Positions 25,107 to 34,726 of a stretch of 64,000 nucleotides of DNA are shown here, in pieces. The DNA is from Chloroflexota bacterium (GTDB lineage: Bacteria > Chloroflexota > UBA11872), in assembly GCA_022821905.1 (NCBI GenBank), contig JAJECS010000020.1, positions 62,001 to 126,000 of the forward strand. Reading direction: 5' to 3'. Under the pieces are notes generated by a model, which was given only the letters and a program-made list of their open reading frames with translations, was not told where the DNA came from and ran no database searches. The first letter of the stretch is position 1. Each line of letters begins with the position of its first letter. The position numbers and the translations under genes were made by a program.

Positions 25107-27899
25107 CTATTGGCCGTCTCGTGGAATTCTGACTTCGCCCGGCACGACGACAAAATCCGCGCGGCTCACGGCCTGGTCACCGACGAGAACCTCAACGCTC
25201 CATTGCCCCGCGGCGGCGGTTGGCGGAAGGAAGAACCAAAAGCCGTACGTCGCCCGCGGCGAGGCTTCCACCGGATCCGTGAGGAAGCGGCCGATCTCGC
25301 GACCTCCCGCATTCCAGCGAATCCCGAGGCGCGTCCCCCCCACGATGTCGGTGAATTCGATGGAAATACTCACCCGCTCGCCGGGGTGGAATTGCAGCGT
25401 GGGCTCCACCGGTCGTTGGGCCGCGTCGAGATCGAGCGCCAGCGTCACGGATTCGATGGCGGCCGACTCGTTCGTGGCCGCCTCGATGGTCGGCGTCGGC
25501 GTCGGCGTCGCCTCCTCGTCAGCCTCCGGTGTTGCTTCCGCCTCACCGGTCGGCGTTGGCGCGGGCTCCGTGGGCAGCGGCTGACCGGGCGGGGCAATGC
25601 GCCACACGATGCCTCGTCCCTCGAGCAAGTAGATGCTTCCGTCGTGGGCGATCGCGATGTCGATGGCGGTGAACAGTGGAATCTCGGCGGCCGGTCCGCC
25701 CGGCTGTCCCGAGCCCGTCGGGTCGCCGGCGATGACACGTGCGGTGCCACCGTCAACGGCCGTCACCGTCCCCGCCCCGCTTTCGACCACGTAGAAGCCA
25801 CCGGCGGCGTCAGCCGCAATCCCAATAGGAGCCTCGATGCGGACCGACCCCGCCGGTCCCGCGTCGGGCGCGGTGGTGTTTGACGAGCCCGCGGCAAGGT
25901 CGATGCTCCCATCGCGGCGCAATCGGCGCACGACGCCGGCTTGCAGCTGCGAGATCAGCACGTCGCCGGCTGCGTCCACCACGACGCGCTGCGGAAAGCC
26001 GACCGCTGCCGCCGTGCCCGGTCCGCCGTCGCCGCCCGAGCCAAAGTTTCCGGTGCCGGCGATCGTGACGATGGTTCCGTCGCGTTCCACGCGGCGCACC
26101 CGATGATCCGGCGCGTCGACCACGTATAGCCGTCCCGACAGATCCAGCGCCACGCCAACCGGCTCGGTGAGCGAGGCGAAGGCTGCCGGGCCGCCGTCGC
26201 CGCCTGAGCCCGGAGCGCTGACGCCGACCATCGTGCCGATCACGCCTTCGGGCGTAACCCGCCGCACGCGGAAGTTGCCGGCGTCGGCGATGTAGAGCGC
26301 GCCTTGCGCGTCGACGGCGACGTGGTGCGGGCGGTTCAGCTGCGCCGCCGTCGCCAGGCCGCCGTCGCCCAAGAATCCCGGACTGCCGTTCCCGGCCACG
26401 GTCCACACCGAGCCGTCGAGCTCAATGCGCCGGATCCGGTGGTTGCCGGTGTCAGCGACGAGCACGCGCCCAGCACTGTCCACGGCGATGCCGCGCGGCG
26501 TGGTGAATTGGGCGTCCGCCCGCGCGCCGCCTTCGCCGTCATAGCCCGGTTCGCCGTGGCCCGCGAACACCTCGGCAATCAGCTCCGCCGCGACCGGCGG
26601 CGGCAGCGCCTGGGACGGAGCCGGCGGCTGATACGGCGGAGCCGCCGGCGCTTCGGGCTCGGCGGGAATCTGTGCAATGGGCACCAGCGCCCGCAGCCGG
26701 CGCGTGCCCTGTTCGACCACGAGCAATTCACCACGCGTGGTCACCGTCACGTCGGCCGGCAGCTCCAACCTGGTGTCAACGGCCAGGCGTCCGGATGCCG
26801 ACGGCTGTTCCACGTCACCGGCGATCGTGCTGATGCCGCCGCTGGAGTCGATGCGACGGACGCGCCGATTGTTCCAATCCGCGACAAACACGTTGCCATC
26901 GGTATCCACGGCCACGGCCTGCGGCCCGTGAAGCTGGGCGCTGACCGCCGAGCCGCCGTCGCCCCCCATCCCGGGCTCTCCGGTCCCGGCGAGCGTGTGG
27001 ATGGCTGCCACGCTGCTTTGACCGGATACACGACGAATCCGGTTCCCGCCAAGCTCGGCAATGAGGATGTTGGCAAAGGCGTCGACTTCCACGTCGACCG
27101 GCTGATTCAATTGCGCGTTCGCGGCGGCGCCACCGTCGCCCGCGCTGCCGGGGATGCCGGTGCCGGCCATGGTGGTCACCACGCCGTCAGGCCCGATGCG
27201 GCGCACGCGGTGCGCCGCGCGTTCGGCGATGAACAGCGTCCCCTCCCCGTCCAGCGCCATGCCGGCGTTGCCCGCCAGGCGGCCCAGGCTCGCCGGCCCC
27301 CCGTCGCCCTCGAGTCCCGGCTGCCCATCGCCAATGACCGTGGTAATCGTGCCGTCCAGCGCCACCCGTCGAACTCGATGCAGCTCCGCGATGAGCAGGA
27401 CACCGGCGCCGTCAACCAGCAGACGGGTCGGCTCGGTGAGCTCGGCCTGCGTCGCGGGTCCGCCGTCGCCCGCGGACCCCCGTATGCCTGTGCCCGCCAC
27501 GGTCTGAATCACACCGTCGGCGCCGATTCGCCGCACGCGATTCGCCTGAGGGTCCGAGATGTAGACCCGACCCTGCGGATCCACCGCCACACCGCCGATG
27601 CTTCGGAACTGCGCCAGCGCGGCCGGCTGCCCGTCGCCGGCATCGCCGAATTCGCCGCTGCCGGCGAGATCAATGACGACGAGCGGGAGTTGCACGGTCG
27701 GCGGCAAGCTCGACACGGCGAGCGGGAGATAGGGCCTCGCGACCGGCGGGTCGGTCCGCGCAGGCTCCGCGGTCTGCACCGGATCTTGGCCGTCGCCAAA
27801 CCCGGCGAAGTCGCATCCCGTGGCCGCAAGGGCCGCCGTGGCGCCCACGAGCATCTGCCGCCGCGTCAAGCGACGCCTTCGCCGGGTTCTACGCCACAT
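25107..27899 (-). CDS. Double NHL-repeat β-propeller lipoprotein
   Basis: 930 residues. The N-terminus has a twin-Arg-rich signal ending in ALAATGC, a plausible lipobox. Two arrays of NHL repeats follow, each repeat reading roughly AVDxxGxVxVADxxNxRVRRI then xxTVAGTGxxGxxGDGGPA. They are split by a Pro-rich linker (PAPSQALPPPVAAE) near the middle, so two propellers of about five to six blades are likely. A Thr/Pro linker (ATPTPTPTIE) then leads to a C-terminal β-sandwich of about 120 residues. It overlaps the sugar transferase gene by 11 bases and closes the polysaccharide operon. Ligand unknown; glycan or protein binding at the cell surface is inferred. Confidence 0.85.
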   Translation of the reverse strand: MWRRTRRRRRLTRRQMLVGATAALAATGCDFAGFGDGQDPVQTAEPARTDPPVARPYLPLAVSSLPPTVQLPLVVIDLAGSGEFGDAGDGQPAALAQFRSIGGVAVDPQGRVYISDPQANRVRRIGADGVIQTVAGTGIRGSAGDGGPATQAELTEPTRLLVDGAGVLLIAELHRVRRVALDGTITTVIGDGQPGLEGDGGPASLGRLAGNAGMALDGEGTLFIAERAAHRVRRIGPDGVVTTMAGTGIPGSAGDGGAAANAQLNQPVDVEVDAFANILIAELGGNRIRRVSGQSSVAAIHTLAGTGEPGMGGDGGSAVSAQLHGPQAVAVDTDGNVFVADWNNRRVRRIDSSGGISTIAGDVEQPSASGRLAVDTRLELPADVTVTTRGELLVVEQGTRRLRALVPIAQIPAEPEAPAAPPYQPPAPSQALPPPVAAELIAEVFAGHGEPGYDGEGGARADAQFTTPRGIAVDSAGRVLVADTGNHRIRRIELDGSVWTVAGNGSPGFLGDGGLATAAQLNRPHHVAVDAQGALYIADAGNFRVRRVTPEGVIGTMVGVSAPGSGGDGGPAAFASLTEPVGVALDLSGRLYVVDAPDHRVRRVERDGTIVTIAGTGNFGSGGDGGPGTAAAVGFPQRVVVDAAGDVLISQLQAGVVRRLRRDGSIDLAAGSSNTTAPDAGPAGSVRIEAPIGIAADAAGGFYVVESGAGTVTAVDGGTARVIAGDPTGSGQPGGPAAEIPLFTAIDIAIAHDGSIYLLEGRGIVWRIAPPGQPLPTEPAPTPTGEAEATPEADEEATPTPTPTIEAATNESAAIESVTLALDLDAAQRPVEPTLQFHPGERVSISIEFTDIVGGTRLGIRWNAGGREIGRFLTDPVEASPRATYGFWFFLPPTAAAGQWSVEVLVGDQAVSRADFVVVPGEVRIPRDGQ

Positions 27900-29298
27900 C
27901 GCCCCGCATCACAATTCGCAGTGTGCGCATCAGAATTCGGAGATCGAACAGCAAGGACCAGTTTTCCACGTAATACAGGTCATAGCGCGTGCGCTCGTCG
28001 ATCGACGAATTGCCGCGCAACCCATTGACCTGCGCCCAGCCGGTCATCCCGGCGCGCTCACGGTGACGGACCATATAGCGAGAATACTCGCGCTCGAACT
28101 GGCGCACGTAGGAAGTTCGCTCCGGCCGTGGGCCCACAAGGCTCATGTCCCCGCGAATGACATTGATCAGCTGTGGCAATTCATCGATCCAGTAACGCCG
28201 GAGCACGCGGCCTACGCGAGTGATCCTTGGATCGTTCGCAACGGTCCAGGTCTGGCCCCTGAGCTCCGCGTCGCGGTGCATCGTCCGAAACTTGATGATC
28301 GGAAATCGTCGCTGATCGCGGCCCACGCGCTGCTGGACATAGAACACGGGACCGGCCGAGTCCAAGCGGATGGCCAGCGCAACCAGCATCATCGGAATCG
28401 ACAGCATGACCATTCCGAACATAGCGCCCGCGAGGTCCAGCGAGCGCTTGGTCAAGCGGCTCAGCCCCTGGAGCCGAACCTCGTTGACGGCCATCAGCGG
28501 CAACCCGCGAATCCCGCCCGTGGTCACCGGCGACACCATCAGCTGAAACAGGTCCGGCAGCAACCATACGTCGGTAAACGACGCCTCGGTCTGTTCGAGA
28601 ATGCCAAGCAGCGCGTCGTGCGAGAGCGAGGGGATCGCCACCACCACCTTGTCGACCTGGTGCTCGCTCAGGACGCCGGCCAGCGAGTCCACGCGACCGA
28701 GCACCGGCACTCGATGGCCGCGCGCGGTCACCGACGTGGCGAAGTCGTCCACCAAGCCGACCACTTGGAATCGCCGCGTGCGCTCGTCGAACAGCCGCGC
28801 CAGCACCTCGGTCCCCTCGGTTCCAGCGCCCACGACGATGACGCGCGTGACCCCGATGCCGAAACGATTGAGCGCCTGCCGCACCCCGATGAGCAGCGAT
28901 CGTCCGACAACCACCAGCACAATGCCGCTCAGCCACATGTACGCCACCAGCAGGCGCACGAATTCGAGCCGATCCTGAATCACGAAGAACGTGGCGGCCA
29001 CCGTGAGCAGCGCGCCGACGGTGACAGCCCCGGCCGCTCGCACAACCCGATCCAGCGGACCTGCCGTGCGATGCCGCGTGTAGAGGCCGAGGGCGAGCCC
29101 GGCCAGGACGCTCGCAACCGTGAATGTGAGGTTGACCGGCACGAAGAAGAGAAACCGGTTCGACGCCAATTCGGGTCCCCACCCCAACCGGAATCGCACG
29201 ACGTAGGCAATGGCGGTCGCCGCGAGCAATGCCGCAATGTCCAAGGCCACCGTTCCCGTGGCCTCGAGTCCCTCCCAGTTGCGTCGAAACCAGGTCAA
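27889..29298 (-). CDS. Polyprenyl-phosphate sugar-1-phosphate transferase (WbaP/EPS type)
   Basis: 469 residues. Four to five N-terminal membrane helices (for example ALDIAALLAATAIAYVV) are followed by a Rossmann-like segment VIVVGAGTEGTEVLARL (near residue 155). The C-terminal catalytic bacterial sugar transferase domain starts at KRSLDLAGAMFGMVM and has FPIIKFRTM, INVIRGDMSLVGPRP and RAGMTGWAQVNG. Such enzymes load the first sugar-1-phosphate onto undecaprenyl phosphate. It overlaps the GT2 gene upstream by four bases. The sugar cannot be told from sequence. Confidence 0.92.
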   Translation of the reverse strand: MTWFRRNWEGLEATGTVALDIAALLAATAIAYVVRFRLGWGPELASNRFLFFVPVNLTFTVASVLAGLALGLYTRHRTAGPLDRVVRAAGAVTVGALLTVAATFFVIQDRLEFVRLLVAYMWLSGIVLVVVGRSLLIGVRQALNRFGIGVTRVIVVGAGTEGTEVLARLFDERTRRFQVVGLVDDFATSVTARGHRVPVLGRVDSLAGVLSEHQVDKVVVAIPSLSHDALLGILEQTEASFTDVWLLPDLFQLMVSPVTTGGIRGLPLMAVNEVRLQGLSRLTKRSLDLAGAMFGMVMLSIPMMLVALAIRLDSAGPVFYVQQRVGRDQRRFPIIKFRTMHRDAELRGQTWTVANDPRITRVGRVLRRYWIDELPQLINVIRGDMSLVGPRPERTSYVRQFEREYSRYMVRHRERAGMTGWAQVNGLRGNSSIDERTRYDLYYVENWSLLFDLRILMRTLRIVMRGDVA

Positions 29299-30185
29299 CT
29301 CACGGCCCCCTTGCGACGACCCCGCGCCAACAGTTGACGTACCACTTGGCGGGCAACCGCGCCAAGTGCCAGGGTGAAAATCGCGGCCGTGACGACCGCC
29401 CGCAGCCAGAGGCCGTCACGTTGCCGGTGCTTTCGATAGTAAAGCCAAATGGCTCGATAGAATTCCACCCGCGCCCGGACGGCGCGCTGCCGCGTCGACT
29501 GCCGCTTGAGGTGCCGCACCACGACCGACGGCACAAAGAGGGTCGGCCAGCCCGCCTGTCGAATGCGAAATCCCAGGTCCAGGTCTTCGCCGTAGGTAAA
29601 GAACTGCGGATCGAAGCCGCCGACCCGGCGAAAGGCCTCGGCGCGCACCAGCATGCACGCGCCGGAAATCGCGTCCACCGTCGCCTCGCTTCTCGACGAC
29701 GGTGCGACGTTATAGGGCCGCACGCCGCGCGGCGGCAGGCTGCGCGGCCAACGGAGCAAGCGCAATGCCGCGGAGGCAGGCGTCGGAAATGTGCGACACG
29801 CCGCCGGATCCAACGATCCATCGGCCAACTCGAGCCGCGGACCCAGGATGCCCACTGCGGGATCGGCATCGCCGCGCTCCACCAGGCGCCCTACCGCGAG
29901 CGGCGTGAGCTCCGTATCGGGATTGAGGAACAGCAACCAGCGTCCCTGAGCCCGCGAGGCGGCGAGATTGTTGCCCCGGCCGAACCCCAACTCGCGGCTG
30001 CCCCGAATCGCCTGCACGTCGGCCCGCGACACGATGCTGTCCCAGGTGCCGTCGCCGGCGCCGTTGTCCACCACGAAGACCTCAGCCGACAGTCCATCGG
30101 TCGATTCCGGAATGGTCGCCAGGCATCGCCGCAGGAGGTCGGGCACGTTGTAGGTGACGATGATGATCGAGACGTCCACGGTCAT
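29295..30185 (-). CDS. Family 2 glycosyltransferase (rhamnosyltransferase-like)
   Basis: 296 residues. GT-A fold: VSIIIVTYNVPDLL at the N-terminus, VVDNGAGDGTWDS, the DxD-equivalent LNPDTEL (residues 87-93) and the acceptor motif FTYGEDLDLGFRIRQAGW near residue 205. A C-terminal hydrophobic stretch (AVVTAAIFTLALGAVARQVV) probably anchors it in the membrane. It adds a sugar to the lipid-linked glycan (inferred). Four-base overlaps on the downstream side tie it into the operon. Confidence 0.88.
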   Translation of the reverse strand: MTVDVSIIIVTYNVPDLLRRCLATIPESTDGLSAEVFVVDNGAGDGTWDSIVSRADVQAIRGSRELGFGRGNNLAASRAQGRWLLFLNPDTELTPLAVGRLVERGDADPAVGILGPRLELADGSLDPAACRTFPTPASAALRLLRWPRSLPPRGVRPYNVAPSSRSEATVDAISGACMLVRAEAFRRVGGFDPQFFTYGEDLDLGFRIRQAGWPTLFVPSVVVRHLKRQSTRQRAVRARVEFYRAIWLYYRKHRQRDGLWLRAVVTAAIFTLALGAVARQVVRQLLARGRRKGAVS

Positions 30186-30189
30186 CGTC

Positions 30190-31116
30190 CTAGCCTCTCA
30201 GCCGACGCCAACAGCCCGCCGCATAGCCCGACATCTTGGCCGCGTCGCCGACGAGCCGCACGAGCGGGACGAGGGCGGGCGCGGCCCCTCCGCCTCCGGG
30301 CATCCCCCGCGCCCGAGCGATCGGGCGGCGCAGATATCGATAGCCCAGAAATGCGAGCAGCGCGGTGCGGACCCAGGTTGGCCGGCGCGCAAGCGACAAC
30401 CCCACGGCGTAGGCCGCGAAGCGCGCGGCGTGGCGCTTTCCGAGCATGCCGGCCCGGCCATCGCCCCATGCGTAGTGAAAATACTGGCGGAAGAAGGCTG
30501 GCAGGCTCGACCGCGGTCGATTCCACACGTCGGCGCCCGGAGCGTGGACGAACCAGCCGCCCTCGGCCCAGATCCTCCGATCGAGCCACAGGTCTTCGCC
30601 ATAGTCGAGCCATTCGGGATAGCCGCCGACTTGATCGAACCACTGCCGCCGCAGCAGCACCGAGCCGCCGCTCGGAGGATAGTGCGCCGGATCGATCTCC
30701 CGCGCGATTGGAAGGCCCACGGCGCCAATGGCCGTTTCGACCGTGTTGCCGGACGCGGCCAGGATGTAGCCAAATGTCCCGGCGGCGAGCGGCTCCCGCT
30801 CCGCGGCCTCCACCAGCGAATCGAGCCAGCTCGCCGACCGGCTGATCCCCGCATCGGTGAACGCGATCAGGTCGGACGTCACCGAGCGCGCCGCCAGGTT
30901 GCGACCGGCGGAAATGTTGCTGCCGTGCGCGTCGATGACCTGGACGCCGTCCATGCCGGCCAGGGCCTCCCGCAGGATCTCGGCCGTCCCGTCGCTCGAT
31001 CCGCCGTCGACGATCACCAGTTCATCCGGCGCCCGCCGCTGCGACCGAAGACTCTCGGCCAACGCTTGGGCGTCGCGGGCCTCATTGAGGACCGTCGCGC
31101 AGACGGCCACCGTCAT
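30190..31116 (-). CDS. Family 2 glycosyltransferase
   Basis: 308 residues from the ATG at 31116. GT-A features: VAVCATVLNEARDAQALAES, IVDGGSSDGTAEIL, LIAFTDAGISRSASWLDSL (FTDAG in the DxD position) and YGEDLWLDRRIWAEGG. The C-terminus has a positively charged segment and a weak hydrophobic helix. The open frame continues for 160 codons upstream without GT similarity and overlaps the next gene, so this start was preferred; it overlaps the upstream GT4 stop by four bases. Confidence 0.86.
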   Translation of the reverse strand: MTVAVCATVLNEARDAQALAESLRSQRRAPDELVIVDGGSSDGTAEILREALAGMDGVQVIDAHGSNISAGRNLAARSVTSDLIAFTDAGISRSASWLDSLVEAAEREPLAAGTFGYILAASGNTVETAIGAVGLPIAREIDPAHYPPSGGSVLLRRQWFDQVGGYPEWLDYGEDLWLDRRIWAEGGWFVHAPGADVWNRPRSSLPAFFRQYFHYAWGDGRAGMLGKRHAARFAAYAVGLSLARRPTWVRTALLAFLGYRYLRRPIARARGMPGGGGAAPALVPLVRLVGDAAKMSGYAAGCWRRLRG

Positions 31117-32321
31117 TCCCGGCCTCCTGCCCGCCCCGAATCTCGCAGGCCGCCGTGCACGTCCAGCAGCGCCTTGCCCACGACCGCCGGCGCATGGTGC
31201 TCGGCGACGTAGGCGTGACCGCTTCGCCCCATCTCGTGCCGCCGCGCATCGTCCTGCAGCAGATTGGCGATGGCGTCGGCAAACTCCGAGGCCGAGTCCG
31301 CCGCGGCAATGCCCGCGAGCGACCGCGCCAGCCCGGCAAGCCCGGAGGCTTTGACCACCACGGGGCGCGCCTGGGCAAGGGATTGCAGCACTTTGAGCGG
31401 CGCCCCCGACCCCACCGGCGCGGGCGAGGTGCTCAGCCAGGCCTTCCGCTGCTCCGTCTCGAATTCTTCGACCAGACCGCCAACGCTGCACCGCGCCGGA
31501 GCAATCGCGCGCAGGCCCAGCGACCCCGGACCCACCACTCGAAGCTCGGCCTCCGGCACGCGTCGCAGCACGGCGGGCCACACGGCGCCGAACAGCCATT
31601 CAGCCCCCAGGATGTTGGGACGGTAGGCGAAATTGGCGGCCAGCAGCACGCGCGGCCGGTCGGATTCGTGGGCGGCGCCGGGCGGGTCCGCCGGCACCGG
31701 AACCGGATGCGGGATCGCCGCCACCGAGCGATTGCCGAGCGTCGCCAGGGATGCAGCGTCGGCCGCCGACGAGGCGGCCACGGCATCGGCCGCACCCACG
31801 ACCCACCGCTCGACGTCGTGCAGCAGCGCCGCCTGCCGCCGCGAGTGCCAGGCGCGTGCGCCCCGCGCGAGATTGGCGAGCTGGCTCTGTAGACGCCACT
31901 CCACATTGTGTGCGTCATAGACCACGGGCGGTCGTCGCCGCTCGCCTTCGGTGCAGGCGGCCACGTCGTGCACGATATGCGCCAGCTGCAAGCCCTCCAC
32001 CTGCACCGCCTCGACTCCGCCGGCGCTGAGACGCTGCTGCACCGCGACCCGAAGCTCCGGCGTGCGGTGGCGAAACACAAGATCGGGCGCAGGCCCAACC
32101 GCGGCGTTGGCCAGGCGTCGCCACAGCGGCGCCCGCCGCAGGCGGACGACGGTTGTACTGCGCGCATCGGGGTGCGGGCGCACGCGCTCCCGCGCGCCGG
32201 CAAGGGTCACCACGTCAACCTCGTGCTGCTCGGCAAGCGCCGTGACGAACGCGCTGTTGCGCACCGCCGCGCCGTGCGTCGGCGGCCAGGGGGCCGATGG
32301 CGTGACGACGAGGACGCTCAC
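31113..32321 (-). CDS. Family 4 glycosyltransferase, GT-B fold
   Basis: 402 residues. It starts MSVLVVTPSAPWPPTHGAAV, the Gly-rich acceptor loop, and carries VVYDAHNVEWRLQ near residue 140 and VLLAANFAYRPNILGAEWL. The donor side reads GSGAPLKVLQSLAQARPVVV, where most relatives have K-x-LE-x-MA; the conserved Glu is replaced by Gln here, so activity may be altered. Similar proteins occur in exopolysaccharide clusters. It overlaps both neighbours by four bases. Confidence 0.83.
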   Translation of the reverse strand: MSVLVVTPSAPWPPTHGAAVRNSAFVTALAEQHEVDVVTLAGARERVRPHPDARSTTVVRLRRAPLWRRLANAAVGPAPDLVFRHRTPELRVAVQQRLSAGGVEAVQVEGLQLAHIVHDVAACTEGERRRPPVVYDAHNVEWRLQSQLANLARGARAWHSRRQAALLHDVERWVVGAADAVAASSAADAASLATLGNRSVAAIPHPVPVPADPPGAAHESDRPRVLLAANFAYRPNILGAEWLFGAVWPAVLRRVPEAELRVVGPGSLGLRAIAPARCSVGGLVEEFETEQRKAWLSTSPAPVGSGAPLKVLQSLAQARPVVVKASGLAGLARSLAGIAAADSASEFADAIANLLQDDARRHEMGRSGHAYVAEHHAPAVVGKALLDVHGGLRDSGRAGGRE

Positions 32322-33379
32322 GTGAGGCGGTCGTAGACCGAGAAGGTGGCCGTGGCGGCCCGCGCCCAGGAGAACTCCGCGGCTCGCTCGCGTCCGGCTG
32401 AGCGCAGTCTCTCGCTCAGCGACGGATCGCCAACGACCGTATCGATCGCGTCCGTCAGCGCCTCGGGATCCTGCGGATCGACGTACTGCGCCGCGTTGGC
32501 CGCTACCTCCCGCAGCGCGCCAATGTCGGAAACGACGCAGGGCGCCCCGGCCCGCATAGCCTCCAGCACCGGCAACCCAAACCCTTCGTCAAGCGACGGC
32601 TGCAGCAACAGGCTCGCATGCCGATACAGCCGTCCCAGCATCGCGTCCGACACCGAGCCGATGAACCGCACTCGCGCCCGGGGATCCAGCGACCTCACGG
32701 TTCGCACGATATCTACGCCCTGATAGCCAAGGGCGCCGGCAACCAGCAGCGGCATGGCGCGCGCGGCCTTCGAGCGCACCCACGCCCGCGCGGCATGCAC
32801 GTGATTCTTGCGGGGTTGCAGCGTTCCCACCATCAGGGCATAGCCGTTTCGGGGCGACGTGGAATCGGCAGCCGCATCCAGCGCCGTCGTGGGGGCTTCG
32901 TGAATCACGCTGATCCGGTCGCCGGGAACCAGTCCCCGCTCGACGAGCTGGTCCCGGACGTGCGCGGACACGGTGATGACTTGTGACGCCCGCGAAAGCC
33001 GCCGGCTGGCGGCGCGGTAGAAGTCGAGGCTCCGCGGCTCGTAGGACGCCGGATGCGTCAGGAACGACACGTCGTGCACCGTCACCACACTCGGCTTCCG
33101 CACGCCCGGAGGCAAGGCATGGTCGGGAAAGTGGGCCGCCCCGAAGGTCCGCAGCCCCCAGGCCAACGTCGTCCGTTCCAGGCGATGCCGCGCCGGGGCC
33201 GGCGCGGATCGGACGGGGAGCGCCGCGCCACGGTGTTGGCGGTCGCGCGGATCGAGCAGGAGCGTGACCTCGTGTCTCGGGTCGTTGAGGTCGGCCATCG
33301 CCTGCTGGAGTTCCCAGATATAGCGGCCGATCCCCGCGCGATCGCGATGCAGCATCCGGCCGTCGAGAGCAACGCGCAC
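32318..33379 (-). CDS. Family 4 glycosyltransferase, GT-B fold
   Basis: 353 residues from a GTG at 33379, which directly follows the stop of the upstream gene. N-terminus VRVALDGRMLHRDRAGIGRY matches the mannosyltransferase-like GT4 start. PSVVTVHDVSFLTHP and GYALMVGTLQPRKN follow, and the retaining EX7E motif is intact in LDEGFGLPVLEAMRAG. It probably transfers a hexose from a nucleotide sugar to the growing repeat unit. The frame is open further upstream but overlaps the membrane protein gene. Confidence 0.87.
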   Translation of the reverse strand: MRVALDGRMLHRDRAGIGRYIWELQQAMADLNDPRHEVTLLLDPRDRQHRGAALPVRSAPAPARHRLERTTLAWGLRTFGAAHFPDHALPPGVRKPSVVTVHDVSFLTHPASYEPRSLDFYRAASRRLSRASQVITVSAHVRDQLVERGLVPGDRISVIHEAPTTALDAAADSTSPRNGYALMVGTLQPRKNHVHAARAWVRSKAARAMPLLVAGALGYQGVDIVRTVRSLDPRARVRFIGSVSDAMLGRLYRHASLLLQPSLDEGFGLPVLEAMRAGAPCVVSDIGALREVAANAAQYVDPQDPEALTDAIDTVVGDPSLSERLRSAGRERAAEFSWARAATATFSVYDRLT

Positions 33380-33380
33380 G

Positions 33381-34697
33381 TCAGGGGCTGCGGCGAACGA
33401 CCGCCAGCGTGGCGCCCACAAGAGCGCCGCCCAGCACGGCCAGGTGCTGGAAGCTCGCCAGGTGGTGGTCGACCATCGAGGCGGCGAGCAATGCCGCCAG
33501 CCCCGCCGCGCACGCACGCGCCATGGGGTCGCGACGCACGAAACGGACGGTGCGAGCCAGCGTGGCAACAACCACGCCCAATGCCGTCGCCGCCGCGAGC
33601 ACTCCGGCGCGCTCCGCGATCCACAGCCAGGTATTCGATACACCGACAAACACGTCCACGTCGGGCGAAGCGCCGTAGCCCACGCCGAACCAGGGATACC
33701 GACCGATCACGCGGGCCGCCTCCTGAAGCTCGCCCAGCCGCAGGGCGTCGGAAAGGTCGCGCTGCACCACCGCCGCACGAATCGCCTCCCCCAGCCCCCC
33801 CGGCCACGGCACGATCAGCCCAAGCGCACCGGCCAGTGCGAGCCCGGCGCCCAGTCTCGGGCGTGTGCTCGCGATGACGACGAGTCCCGCCACCGCGGCG
33901 CCCACCCAGGCGCCCCGCGACAGCGTGAGCATGAGCGCCGCCGCGATCAGACCAATGGCCGTCGCCTGGAGCGCAAACCGACGCGCGGACCCGGTGCAAC
34001 CAACCATCGCGAACGGCAGCGCCATGGCCAGCGTGACGCCCAGCACGTTCGGATCGACGAGCAGCCCCGTGGCGCGCGGCGTGATCTCGTCGGGCAAGAA
34101 CCGCTGAATGTCCGAAGCTGGATAGCCCGCCGGCGACAGCGCCGCCAGAAACCGGATGCCGGCGTCGCCGGCCAGGTGCACCGCCACGGCCAGCGCCGCC
34201 TGGACTGCCGCGGCGCCGACGATCACCAGTTGCCCGTGGCGGGCGATTGACGACCGAGGCAGCCACATCACCACCAGCAGCGGGACCGTCGCGGCCATCG
34301 CCAGCTTGAGGCCCGTCTGCAGCGCCTCGAAATCCCGGTTGATGGGCAAGGCGATCCCCGTGGACAGGAGAATGAGCAGCAGATAGAGACCCTGGACGAT
34401 CAGGATTCGGTCTCGGGAAAGCGATCGGCTTCCTCGGACAACGGCCAGCGCCGAGGCGCCGATCAGGAGGGTCAGCAACACGGCCACGACGGGCGGCTGG
34501 GCGCCCACGCGCACCGGCACGATCACGAATGGCGCCAGGATCGCCAGGGCAATCAGTCCGCCCAGCCCGAGGGCGGGCCGCCGCACGGCCGCGATGGCGC
34601 CGACGACCAGGACGCCGCCGGAAATCGCGGCGGCTGGTTGCAGGCGCGCGGCCATCCACCCCGCCAGTCCGGCGGTGAGCGCCACTGCCGTCGCCAT
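33381..34697 (-). CDS. O-antigen ligase/polymerase-like membrane protein (Wzy_C type)
   Basis: 438 residues from ATG 34697; a GTG near 34742 is an alternative. About ten to eleven membrane helices are visible, for example LGGLIALAILAPFVIV and LALAGALGLIVPWPGG. The signature cytoplasm-distal loop contains RYPWFGVGYGASPDVD followed by SNTWLWIAERAGVL, the pattern of WaaL/Wzy-family proteins. ATGLLVDPNVLGV and LTLSRGAWVG are further family hallmarks. It would polymerise or ligate lipid-linked glycan units outside the membrane. No Wzx flippase gene was found beside it. Confidence 0.82.
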   Translation of the reverse strand: MATAVALTAGLAGWMAARLQPAAAISGGVLVVGAIAAVRRPALGLGGLIALAILAPFVIVPVRVGAQPPVVAVLLTLLIGASALAVVRGSRSLSRDRILIVQGLYLLLILLSTGIALPINRDFEALQTGLKLAMAATVPLLVVMWLPRSSIARHGQLVIVGAAAVQAALAVAVHLAGDAGIRFLAALSPAGYPASDIQRFLPDEITPRATGLLVDPNVLGVTLAMALPFAMVGCTGSARRFALQATAIGLIAAALMLTLSRGAWVGAAVAGLVVIASTRPRLGAGLALAGALGLIVPWPGGLGEAIRAAVVQRDLSDALRLGELQEAARVIGRYPWFGVGYGASPDVDVFVGVSNTWLWIAERAGVLAAATALGVVVATLARTVRFVRRDPMARACAAGLAALLAASMVDHHLASFQHLAVLGGALVGATLAVVRRSP

Positions 34698-34726
34698 CAC
34701 CCACGGCGCTCGTCGGGCAGCTGCTC

